Assembly: GCA_014381825.1 (NCBI GenBank)
Contig: JACNKX010000107.1
Coordinates: 1-64,000, forward strand
DNA length: 64,000 nt
Reading direction: 5' to 3'
Source: Planctomycetota bacterium
Lineage (GTDB): Bacteria > Planctomycetota > Planctomycetia > Pirellulales > Pirellulaceae
Position numbers and translations under genes: made by a program. Positions 46,595 through 55,761 of this stretch are shown one piece after another. Position 1 is the stretch's first letter; the number at the start of each line of letters is the position of its first letter. Below the pieces are notes generated by a model that had not been told where the DNA came from, made no database searches, and was given only the letters and a program-made list of their open reading frames with translations.

Positions 46595-49500
46595 ATGAGT
46601 CGTTTATCGCATCTCACTTTTGTAGTTGTTCTGGTTCTCGCTTGGTTCGCATCAGCTTTCGCCACCGCGGCAGATTGGCCGATGTGGCGATTTGATGGAC
46701 GGCGTAGCGCATCGACACCTGAACAGCTTCCCGCTGATTTGCATTTGCAGTGGTCGAGCCAACAGCCCGCGCCGCGACTCGCATGGCCGGAAGATCCGCG
46801 TTTACACTTCGATGCGTCGCTGGAGCCGATCGTCGCGGGACAGACATTGTTCGTTGCTTCAAGTCGCAACGATTCACTCACTGCAATCAACACTGTGAAC
46901 GGAGAGCGTCGCTGGCGGTTCTTTGCTGATGCGCCGATTCGATTCGCTCCCATCGCGGTCAACGAGCGCGTGTACTTCGGCGCAGACGATGGTTGCTTCT
47001 ATTGTTTGCAAGCTGCGGACGGAACTCTAGTGTGGAAGTTCAGTGCCGCTCCGACCAATCGTCGAGTGATCGGGAACGAGCGGTTTACGTCGGCCTGGCC
47101 GTTGCGAGGCGGACCTGTGCTCGCTGACGGACATATTTACTTCACCGTCGGAGTGTGGCCGTTTGAAGGCACGCAACTGTTTTCAATCAAGATCGGCGAG
47201 AACGAAGCCCAACCACAGACGGTCATGCTGCCCGACAAGGTCACCCCGCAAGGTTATTTGACGACAGACGCCGGGCAATTGTTTATTCCCTCCGGACGCG
47301 ACAAGGCCGTAGGTTTTGACATCGATTCCGGCAAGTTCATCAGCTTGAATTATCAATCACGAGGCAAGACCGACTACCACGTTACCGCTGAGGGTGACTA
47401 TCTGTTGCATGGCGACCGCATCTATGACCTGCAAGCGAAGAAGTTGCTGGCCAACGTCGCGCACCGACCACTCTCCACTCGCGATGGAGTCTTCGGGACT
47501 TGGGAAGGCAACGTTGTGGCCTACGACCTTGCCGATCCGACACTTGTCGAGAAGAAAGATCGCAAAGGCAATAAGTACAGCGACAAGGTACTCAAGCCGA
47601 TGTGGAGTCTGGCGAACAAAGCACTTGCCACCGCGACTGAACAACCAGCAGCCGCACCCCTATCATTGGAGATAAAAGTTGGCGACAAGTTCTACGGCAT
47701 CCACGGCAATAAAGTCTTCGCGGTGGAGACCACCGATGATGCGAAGCCAGCTGTCGCATGGATGTCGGACATCAATGGAACTCCAAGTCGTCTGATCGCA
47801 GCAAATGGCAGACTATTTGTCGCGACGCGCGAAGGACAGATTCATTGCTTCGGCGCCGAGCGTACGAACATATCGGAAGTGCAAACCAAAGAGACATCAG
47901 TTCCCGCATCGGCAAAATGGTCGGAACGTGTTGCTGGATGGCTCAGCAAGAGTGAAGACCTCGGTGGATACTGCCTAGTCGTCGGCGCCGCCAGCGAAGG
48001 CATTATCGACGAGATCGTGCGTCAGTCGGAGATGCACGTTGTTGTGCTTGATCCATCCGATGAGCGCATTGATGCACTGCGACGGCGTTATGACGCGATG
48101 GAGTTATATGGAACTCGCGTGTCCGCGATCCCTGGTGATCCGACGACTGCGAATCTGCCGCCTTATGTGATGTCGCTCGCCGTCTGCGAATCGACCGAAG
48201 GTTGGATGAAGAATCCCAATTTGATCAACCAGATTCATCGTTGTCTCCAACCCTATGGTGGCCAAGCCATCATTGGTTGCGACGGCGACTCCGCAGTCAA
48301 GTTGCAGAAACACATCGAAGACTCTCAACTTGCTCAGGCGGAGTTTGAACCCGAAGACTCGTTCGCAGTCCTAACGCGCGCTGGTGCCTTACCTGGTGCC
48401 GCCGATTGGACACACGAGTATGGCGATTCGGCAAACTCGCTCATGTCGCAAGATCAGCTCGTCAAGGCTCCGCTCGGTGTGTTGTGGTTCGGGGGACCGG
48501 CAGCCGCGAGTGAATTGTTCTTCAACCGTCACTACTGGCCACCAAGCTTGACCGTCAATCAAGGTCGTATGTTCTTCCAGGGGCCTGAAGTCTTTGTTGC
48601 CGCCGACATTTATACGGGGCGAGTGTTGTGGAAGAAGAAGCTCCCGGAGGGAAGCAGTCCCGGTCGTCGTGGCAACTTCTTCGAGAAAGTCCGTGTTGGT
48701 TTTCACTTCCTAGCCGCCGAGGATGCCGTTTATCTTTCGGATGGCAACAAGTGTGAGAAGATCAACCAAGCAACTGGCGAGACGGAAGCGACCTTTCGTT
48801 TGAAGCGTCCCGATGCTCGTTGGGGGACGATGCGTATCTGGGAAGATCGTCTGATCTGCACCGTGTTCCTGCCCGATGAAGAAGGCGAGTATCAACCAGA
48901 AGAGATTGTCTCGATCGATCGCAACACCGGTGAGCAGATCTGGCAGCACGAGGCAGAGTACACGGCACCGGTCGCCGCTCTCGGAGAGAACGAAGTGTTC
49001 TTCTACGACGGTGTCTTAGACGGATTGTACGACGCTTGGAAACGCAAAGGACTTGTTCCCAAGTCGGGCGACACAGGCTACCTGAAATCGCTTGACATCC
49101 GTACCGGGAAACAGATTTGGCAAAGCGGAACGGCTCGCGCGGTGACTTGGTTGGGAGTATCTTCGCGTGACGGAGTACTCGTGGCTTCGAACAAGAAAGG
49201 CATGGAAGCCTGGGACGGTAAGTCCGGGGCACCGCTGTGGGAGAAGGAGGCAGACGCCAAAGGCTTCTTGGGTCATCCCGAAGAGTTGTGGGACAAAGTG
49301 ATTTTGTGGAAGGATCGCATCATCGATCAGCGCGGACCGGGTGCGGCATACGACGTGAAGACGGGCAAGCCATTGATGAAGGATCATCCGCTGACCGGCC
49401 AGCCAACCCCATGGGGATTCACGAAGACGGGCCATCACTGTAGCTACGCAGTCGCCAGTCCACACCTGCTGACGTTTCGGGCTGATACAGCAGGTTTCCT

Positions 49501-50203
49501 CGATCTCGAAAGTGGCACGACAGGACGGCTGAACGGATTCCGTTCCGGCTGTCGCAACAGTCTGATTCCAGCAGGTGGAGTGCTTAACGCGCCGAATTTC
49601 GCGCACGGTTGTGTTTGCAGTTACTCGCTGTTCACATCGCTCGCCCTCGTGCATACGCCGGATGCTGACGTCTGGACCTACAACGCCTACGAAGCGCCAA
49701 GCGACACAATTCAGCGCATCGGCGTGAACCTCGGAGCGCCAGGCGATCGCCAAGACAAGAATGGTACGCTGTGGTTAGATCATCCGAATATCGGCGGCCC
49801 GTCACCAAAAGTGAGCATCACGGTGACCGGCGACGACGTACAGTACTTCCGCGGGCACAGCTTGACGGTCGAAGGCGATTTACCGTGGGTAGCTGCTTCC
49901 GGCTGCGAAGGATTGACGTCGATCAAAGTTCACGTGGGAAAGGCCGCCGCGAATCAGAAGTGTCGCGTGAAGCTCTATTTCTCGGAACCAAGTCAGGTGT
50001 CCGAAGGAGAGCGAGTGTTTGACGTGGCATTGCAAGGAAAGCCGGTGTTGCAGGGATTTGATATCCGCAAAGAAGCAGGCGGAAGCGATCAGGTTGTTGT
50101 TCGCAGCTTCAACAGTGCCGCCACTAATGGCACAATCGAAGTCACATTCGCACGACGATCAGGCCGCCCATTGCTAAGCGGTATCGAAATCGTTTCGGAA
50201 TAG
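46595..50203 (+). CDS. PQQ-type beta-propeller protein with embedded SAM-methyltransferase-like domain and C-terminal malectin-like region
   Basis: DSLTAINTVNGERRWRFFADAPIRFAPI, DGTLVWKFSAAP; central YCLVVGAASEGIIDEIVRQSEMHVVVLDPSDERIDALRRRYD; propeller blades resume after it. The ORF opens at 46490. Confidence 0.8.
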   Translation: MSRLSHLTFVVVLVLAWFASAFATAADWPMWRFDGRRSASTPEQLPADLHLQWSSQQPAPRLAWPEDPRLHFDASLEPIVAGQTLFVASSRNDSLTAINTVNGERRWRFFADAPIRFAPIAVNERVYFGADDGCFYCLQAADGTLVWKFSAAPTNRRVIGNERFTSAWPLRGGPVLADGHIYFTVGVWPFEGTQLFSIKIGENEAQPQTVMLPDKVTPQGYLTTDAGQLFIPSGRDKAVGFDIDSGKFISLNYQSRGKTDYHVTAEGDYLLHGDRIYDLQAKKLLANVAHRPLSTRDGVFGTWEGNVVAYDLADPTLVEKKDRKGNKYSDKVLKPMWSLANKALATATEQPAAAPLSLEIKVGDKFYGIHGNKVFAVETTDDAKPAVAWMSDINGTPSRLIAANGRLFVATREGQIHCFGAERTNISEVQTKETSVPASAKWSERVAGWLSKSEDLGGYCLVVGAASEGIIDEIVRQSEMHVVVLDPSDERIDALRRRYDAMELYGTRVSAIPGDPTTANLPPYVMSLAVCESTEGWMKNPNLINQIHRCLQPYGGQAIIGCDGDSAVKLQKHIEDSQLAQAEFEPEDSFAVLTRAGALPGAADWTHEYGDSANSLMSQDQLVKAPLGVLWFGGPAAASELFFNRHYWPPSLTVNQGRMFFQGPEVFVAADIYTGRVLWKKKLPEGSSPGRRGNFFEKVRVGFHFLAAEDAVYLSDGNKCEKINQATGETEATFRLKRPDARWGTMRIWEDRLICTVFLPDEEGEYQPEEIVSIDRNTGEQIWQHEAEYTAPVAALGENEVFFYDGVLDGLYDAWKRKGLVPKSGDTGYLKSLDIRTGKQIWQSGTARAVTWLGVSSRDGVLVASNKKGMEAWDGKSGAPLWEKEADAKGFLGHPEELWDKVILWKDRIIDQRGPGAAYDVKTGKPLMKDHPLTGQPTPWGFTKTGHHCSYAVASPHLLTFRADTAGFLDLESGTTGRLNGFRSGCRNSLIPAGGVLNAPNFAHGCVCSYSLFTSLALVHTPDADVWTYNAYEAPSDTIQRIGVNLGAPGDRQDKNGTLWLDHPNIGGPSPKVSITVTGDDVQYFRGHSLTVEGDLPWVAASGCEGLTSIKVHVGKAAANQKCRVKLYFSEPSQVSEGERVFDVALQGKPVLQGFDIRKEAGGSDQVVVRSFNSAATNGTIEVTFARRSGRPLLSGIEIVSE

Positions 50204-50230
50204 ACAAAGGCTCTGTCGTTAACCCCGAAA

Positions 50231-50337
50231 GTAGCCGTCACTCTCCGCGCTTGTAAATAGATCGTTGGAGTCCAGGCTTTAGCCTGCCTGGGTGCGCTCT
50301 CGCCCCACAAAAGGCACGTTAAAGCGTGGACTCCAAC
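50231..50337. repeat. composite intergenic repeat: GTAGCCGTCACTCTCCG half-site plus GTTGGAGTCCA...TGGACTCCAAC hairpin
   Basis: Half-site at 50231-50247 matches the element at 57246; 11-bp perfect terminal arms at 50264-50274 and 50327-50337. Confidence 0.75.
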
Positions 50338-50398
50338 AAGTTGTACCAAGTCATTCACAGGCACGCGGTGGCGCGGGCAACTGTCATGATCGGTTCGC

Positions 50399-53365
50399 CT
50401 ATTTGGCGAAACACCACAGCTGTCCGTTCTCCAGCGCCACGAAGACGCGACCGTCACCGTCAACCGCAGTACCGCCTTTGACTGCATCCGCTGGCAACGC
50501 ATGTTGCCAGGCATCAGTACCGTCCTTGATGTTGATCGCGGCTAGGAATGGCTGATCAGGAGTCTTGTCTGGATGACCGGTCGTTAGAAGCAGTTGCGGC
50601 GAAGCGATAAAGCTAGTGAATCTTCGATCATCTTTGTCTTCCCAAAGCTTCTCTGGCTTGGCCACATCACGGCCGCGACGTCGCAAAAACTCGCGGGCTT
50701 CGTCTTTGACTAAGGCACCCGGAGGCAGCGGCGTGTGCAACGCCAAGTTGCCGAACATGCTGCCTTCGTAGCTGGCATCGTGAGACAGCACATTGCCATC
50801 GCCAGACGTGTACTCCAAGGAAACGAATTTTCCGTAGGCGGGATAGTACGGATAAAACGCGGTTCGGAATTGCGAAGTGACTTGTGGCTTGGGTGTGTTC
50901 AGGCATTTGAGGGTCTTGAGATCAAACCGCGCCGTCTCATAAACACCGCCTCCCAAGAATCGCAGTTCGCCGTCGACGATCTTTAAGTTGCCTTGCATGC
51001 TGACGCCGTCGTTGACTTGCTCAGCGAGCTGTCCTGATGTGTTGTTCTCCACTAGCAGTTCACCCGTCTTGGCGTCCAATGCAACGACTTGCGTTCCGTC
51101 GTAGTGCGTGAGACCGGCTGCCGCGTAGACGCGTCCGTCCTCGACAACCACACCGCCCGCCACGGGCCACGAAGAAAGCAGCTTGCCAAAAATAGGAATC
51201 AGTCGATCTTCGGGCGCGACACGATAGGACCATAATCGGCGTCCGGTTCGCGCCTCGAAAGCATAAACTCGACCATCGGCCGATCCGACGAACAGACGAT
51301 CGTCGGCAATCGCGGGCGGATAGAATACGGCTCCCGCCGCGTACTGCTTCCACACGAGTTTGCCATTCATGTCCAACGCTCGGACCACCCCCGTGCGGTC
51401 GGCAATAAAGACGAGTCCTCCAGCGACGATCGGAGCGGTCGGCAACTCAGACTCGCAGATATCGACTTTCCATTTCACCTTGACTGCATCAGGCAGCTTC
51501 CGGTCAATCGTGTCCGAGCGACTGTTGTTGGCTCGATACGTAACCCAATCGGTCGCCTTTTGCCGGAGTGATTCCACTTGTTCAAAGTCGGCATGGGTAA
51601 CTCGGCGCGGAGCAGAAGCCTCTCGCTTCGCCATCGCGCCAGCAGGTGCCAGCCCGATGTTTCCATACAACGAGAGCTGGCAGCCGCACATCCACGGCCC
51701 CCAGTACAAATGTCCATTAGAAATGATGACGCCATCCTGACACGGAGGCCGCATCGGCGCAATGTGGGTCGCCGTGTTGGTATCAGTCATCACACGAACT
51801 GTTCCGCCGGTCGCGCGATAGAAAATGCTATCGACACAACCGGTTGCTCGCGTACAAGCACGACGAGCAGGGAATTCGCTCAGCACGCTACCACTGGCGT
51901 AATCCAGCCGCACGCCGGTCGTGCCTTGTTGTCCTGCGGCAAAGATAGCGTCGTCGCGAAGTACCAATTGCAGATTGCCGACGGGATAGGTCCAAGCCAG
52001 TTTGCCGTCTTTGGCAGACGCCACCACCGTCTGCTTTCGTTGCGGCCCGGCGAAGAAGAGGTGATCGCTATCGCACTTCATGTAGCACGTGGTCGCGTAG
52101 CCTGTGATGTAATGCTGCGCCCGTTCGTTCGGCGCAATCGCGTCCAACAAGTCCTTATCCGCATTCTTCCAAAGCAGTTGCCCGTCCGCGGCATCGATAC
52201 AACAGAGAAACTTCTCGGGGCTGTAGCAGTAAATGCGACCGTCCTTCATGCACGTCGCGCGTGAATCAAGAAACTGCTCGTCGCGGTAGTGCCACAGCGG
52301 CTGCTTCGTCTTGAGGTCGATCGCAACAAACGTGCGGCCATAACCGAACGACTTCTCCGGATCCTTGTAGTCGTGCCCTTTCCACATACCCCATGGCCAG
52401 TGGCCAAGACCTCGCCGGTCGGACCGTTGTGTGTCAACTTGAATCTCTAAATTGCCCACTAAGCCGTAGAGGATGCCATCTTGGATCGCCATCCATTTCC
52501 AAACAGGACCATCGGTGATCTCAGCTGGAATCGTAATCTGATCACGCACTTTACCTGTCACCGCATCGATGATCTTGCACGACTCGTGATCGCCCATATA
52601 CAAGCCATCGTTGGTAGCGACCATCGTGTTGCGATGGATCATAAATCCGGGAGGATTCGGTCGTGTCCAAAGCACCGTGCCGTTGTAGGCGTTGATGCAC
52701 AGCAACGTGTTGAGCATCTCGTTTTGATTGGCCTTATGGGCGATGTGTCCCATGGCTTTGTAAATTCGTCCACCCGCCGCGACGGTCTGTTGAGGCATGG
52801 GGCTGAATTTCGGAGCAGCAATGAACTGTGTTTGAAAGTCGCCGCGAACAAGTTGGTCCTTGGATTGGGGATTGTTATCCGCGCCGTGATAAGGGTGACT
52901 CCATTCGTCGATGCCGACGGGAACTGGCTTGACAAGTTTGCGATTGTTGACCGTTGCAGTTGCTTTAGGCCGCAGGACTCGCAGCAACTCGCCATCAGGC
53001 ACCTGTCCGGTCGCCGAAGTTGCAACGAAAATGCCATCTGCCACGTTGTCAGCGAGATGAACTGACGACAGCGAACCGCTTCCCGAAAAGATCTTGGTAC
53101 CTAACAACCCTGCGAGCTCGGCCGTTTCCCGCACCGTTGTGACTTGTTCTTCGTCGGCCGATTGAAAATAAAACGTGGCGGCGCTCGATTTGGCGACGGC
53201 GATCAAGCGTCGTGAGCCGCCTTCCGGAAGGTCCAACACACAAACAAATCCGGGAGTCGCAGCGAGCTGCTCAAGCGTCTCGCCAGTGTCCGCAGCAAGG
53301 GCAATCGACGCTTCGTCAATAAATGCGATGAAACAAATGATGGCGGCTGACAGGAACGGTCTCAT
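50399..53365 (-). CDS. PQQ-type beta-propeller repeat secreted protein
   Basis: MRPFLSAAIICFIAFIDEASIALA signal; LCCIDAADGQLLWKNADKD, DGKLAWTYPVGNLQ, RALDMNGKLVWKQYAAGAVFYPPAIADDRLFVGSADGRVYAFEARTGRRLWSYRV. The ORF is listed from 53440. Confidence 0.87.
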   Translation of the reverse strand: MRPFLSAAIICFIAFIDEASIALAADTGETLEQLAATPGFVCVLDLPEGGSRRLIAVAKSSAATFYFQSADEEQVTTVRETAELAGLLGTKIFSGSGSLSSVHLADNVADGIFVATSATGQVPDGELLRVLRPKATATVNNRKLVKPVPVGIDEWSHPYHGADNNPQSKDQLVRGDFQTQFIAAPKFSPMPQQTVAAGGRIYKAMGHIAHKANQNEMLNTLLCINAYNGTVLWTRPNPPGFMIHRNTMVATNDGLYMGDHESCKIIDAVTGKVRDQITIPAEITDGPVWKWMAIQDGILYGLVGNLEIQVDTQRSDRRGLGHWPWGMWKGHDYKDPEKSFGYGRTFVAIDLKTKQPLWHYRDEQFLDSRATCMKDGRIYCYSPEKFLCCIDAADGQLLWKNADKDLLDAIAPNERAQHYITGYATTCYMKCDSDHLFFAGPQRKQTVVASAKDGKLAWTYPVGNLQLVLRDDAIFAAGQQGTTGVRLDYASGSVLSEFPARRACTRATGCVDSIFYRATGGTVRVMTDTNTATHIAPMRPPCQDGVIISNGHLYWGPWMCGCQLSLYGNIGLAPAGAMAKREASAPRRVTHADFEQVESLRQKATDWVTYRANNSRSDTIDRKLPDAVKVKWKVDICESELPTAPIVAGGLVFIADRTGVVRALDMNGKLVWKQYAAGAVFYPPAIADDRLFVGSADGRVYAFEARTGRRLWSYRVAPEDRLIPIFGKLLSSWPVAGGVVVEDGRVYAAAGLTHYDGTQVVALDAKTGELLVENNTSGQLAEQVNDGVSMQGNLKIVDGELRFLGGGVYETARFDLKTLKCLNTPKPQVTSQFRTAFYPYYPAYGKFVSLEYTSGDGNVLSHDASYEGSMFGNLALHTPLPPGALVKDEAREFLRRRGRDVAKPEKLWEDKDDRRFTSFIASPQLLLTTGHPDKTPDQPFLAAINIKDGTDAWQHALPADAVKGGTAVDGDGRVFVALENGQLWCFAK

Positions 53366-53585
53366 GATCTTTGACCTCCATGGGCGGCGAACGCATTGAA
53401 TTGTTGCGTGTAGCTTAGCGTCTAAACACAACCGTTGCACATGTTTTTGTGCGTGGGCTGCGCTGCGTCAAAACAGCACGCAGTCGACTGCAGTGTGGCA
53501 ATCATCTCCGAGTGCCAATCGCCAGGAGTTCACCACCGATCCAAACTCGGAGAGTGGTCGCTCCAAAGGTGCTTTCTAACAAAGC

Positions 53586-54497
53586 CTAGTTCTGAGCCAG
53601 CAATTCCCTTGCAGCGTCGCGAATTTCGCCAGCGTTTAATTCATCAACATCGCTCAACAGTGGCATTAACGGCCCCATGTTTGCGATGCCTGATAGCGTC
53701 ACTGCTGTATGTAAAACACGAACAGGATTGATCGAGTTGCGCAAGTCCTCCAAGCGCGAAAATAATTGCCGGATCTCTTCGGCTTTCTCAAACTCGCCCG
53801 CCTTGATCGCGCGCAGCATCTGCATGGACAATCGCGGCGCAACACAAACGCATCCAGATGTAAAGCTTGTCACGCCGAAGTCGCGTAGATGCGTGATAGC
53901 CGGTTGTTCGCCGATGCCGCTGACGATTCGCGACGGGCCAACTGTGTCGACTAATTCGCGAAGATAGTCGTCGTCGGACGTATCGTCTCGGACGATCGCA
54001 TACTTGATCCACGACAACAAACCATCGTCCATCAGCTGTTTGACGCGAGCGACATCGATAAATCCATCGTGCTTAATATAGAGCACTGCTGGGCGATTCA
54101 CCTTTTCCACGAAGTGACGTACGGCGGTGGCGACTCCGGTTGACGTGACGACATCACGTGTTGGCAGAATCATGGCCGTCGGAAACGGCATGTCGCGCAG
54201 GATCGTTGCCTGGTCCATCATCGTCCCGTAACTCGGACCCACGGACGGGATAACCAAACTCTCGTCGCCCGCATTCTCCGCAAGCATGTCTACGAGATCC
54301 GCGTACTCGCTCAACGCGATGTGGTACAGAATTGCGTTGCCGCCGTACAGCAGCGTCGTCACGCCGCCCGCTTCGAGATGCCGGATCTGCTTCTCATTTT
54401 CGGCGCTATTGAGCGACAAGTCAGAATTGCGAGCCAACGGTGGAACGGAAATGACGGAAGCGGCGAGCGTCTCGGGTGTAATCGGATTGGTGTTCAT
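53586..54497 (-). CDS. dihydrodipicolinate synthase (DapA)-family aldolase/lyase
   Basis: Overall DHDPS-like length and order: IRHLEAGGVTTLLYGGNAILYHIALSEYADLVDML, VIPSVGPSYGTMMDQATIL, PAVLYIKHDGFIDVARVKQL (candidate Schiff-base Lys). Confidence 0.8.
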   Translation of the reverse strand: MNTNPITPETLAASVISVPPLARNSDLSLNSAENEKQIRHLEAGGVTTLLYGGNAILYHIALSEYADLVDMLAENAGDESLVIPSVGPSYGTMMDQATILRDMPFPTAMILPTRDVVTSTGVATAVRHFVEKVNRPAVLYIKHDGFIDVARVKQLMDDGLLSWIKYAIVRDDTSDDDYLRELVDTVGPSRIVSGIGEQPAITHLRDFGVTSFTSGCVCVAPRLSMQMLRAIKAGEFEKAEEIRQLFSRLEDLRNSINPVRVLHTAVTLSGIANMGPLMPLLSDVDELNAGEIRDAARELLAQN

Positions 54498-54536
54498 CGT
54501 AGTCGTGTACTCTCTCAGGTAAGAGTCTTGATCTTT

Positions 54537-54604
54537 CGTTTAACGGCAAGCCGAGGGCGACTGCGTGGCTCCAAACACCATCGCCTTCGGCTTGCCATTA
54601 AACG
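54537..54604. repeat. inverted repeat of the CGTTTAACGGCAAGCCGAAGGCGA type
   Basis: Arms 54537-54560 and 54581-54604, 24 bp with 2 mismatches; related copies at 79-97 (half) and 59724-59790. Confidence 0.85.
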
Positions 54605-54648
54605 ATCTCTCACTGGCGATTACAGCGCCCTAAAGTGGCGCTGTCCAA

Positions 54649-55761
54649 CTAAGCAACTCGAAATTCACGAATAATCTCTTCGTCCAATTCGATGCCCAGC
54701 CCAGGCCCGCTGGGGACTGGCACGCGACCGTCCACCAAGGGTGGCAGGTTCTTGACAAGTTTTCGCATGAGCGGCGACGGACGTAAACAGTACTCAACCA
54801 AATCGCCGTTGGGAACGGACGCCATCCAGTGCAGCGAAGCGCAGAGATTGATCCCGGTGCTGAAGCAATGTGGCACCGGGCGGCGCCCATGAGCTTGGCA
54901 CATATCCGAGACGCGACGGCAAACGGTCAAGCCGCCACAAAACGCAACGTCCGGCTGAACGACGTGCAGTCCACGCTCGATCAAATCCTCGAAGTCATAA
55001 TGCGTCACATCCCCCTCACCAGCCGCGATTGGAACGGGAGAAACCTTGCAAAGTTCCGCGTAACCCTTCCGATCATCCTGAGCGAGCGGCTCCTCCAGCC
55101 ACTTAATGCCGAGCGGCGCGAGCAGCTCGGCGCGAGAAATAGCTGTCGGCAAATCCCACGCATGTCCAGCGTCGACCATCAGATCGCGTTCGTCTCCGAG
55201 AACGTCTCGCGCTGCTTGAACGTGTGCTAGATCCGTTGCGGCGTTCTCTCCGAATGGCCCCCAGCCGAACTTGGCCGCTGTCAGGCCGAGTTCCACGAAC
55301 TCTTGTGCCAGCCCCGCCGTGTCCTCTGGAGTATCACCAAATAGAACACTGGCATAGGCGCGCACGGTCGTCCGATGACCTCCGCCTAGCAATTCGTAAA
55401 CTGGCTTGCCTTCTGCTTTGCCTTTGATATCCCACAACGCGATGTCCGCACCGCTAATGGCGTGAATCGCCGCGCCGCGACGACCGTAACGATTCGTTTC
55501 GTAATACATTTTTTCCCACAGACGTTCTGGATCGAGCGGATCTTCGCCGAGCAGAATCGATGTCAGCCCATGCCGCCTCGCCGCTGAACGTGGTGCTTCG
55601 AAACACGCTTTGCATACGTACGACTGGCTGGTGACTTCGCCGATGCCGGTCATGCCCGCGTCGGTTTCGATCCGCACGACAAGAACGTCTAGCGTTCCAT
55701 CCGGAATCGCTTCGACAACTGGTACGCGGAGGTGAATCGGTTCGACCGCAGTAATCTTCAT
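54649..55761 (-). CDS. enolase-superfamily (mandelate racemase/muconate lactonizing-like) enzyme
   Basis: LTAAKFGWGPFGENAATDLAHV, DLMVDAGHAWDLPTA, IKWLEEPLAQDDRKGYAEL. Confidence 0.9.
   Translation of the reverse strand: MKITAVEPIHLRVPVVEAIPDGTLDVLVVRIETDAGMTGIGEVTSQSYVCKACFEAPRSAARRHGLTSILLGEDPLDPERLWEKMYYETNRYGRRGAAIHAISGADIALWDIKGKAEGKPVYELLGGGHRTTVRAYASVLFGDTPEDTAGLAQEFVELGLTAAKFGWGPFGENAATDLAHVQAARDVLGDERDLMVDAGHAWDLPTAISRAELLAPLGIKWLEEPLAQDDRKGYAELCKVSPVPIAAGEGDVTHYDFEDLIERGLHVVQPDVAFCGGLTVCRRVSDMCQAHGRRPVPHCFSTGINLCASLHWMASVPNGDLVEYCLRPSPLMRKLVKNLPPLVDGRVPVPSGPGLGIELDEEIIREFRVA

Noticed and set aside
53505-53570. Possible degraded copy of the CACTCGGAGAGTGACGGCTAC repeat (aactcggagagtggtcgctcc)
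   Set aside because: Similarity is limited and the partner arm is poor; not enough to call a repeat.
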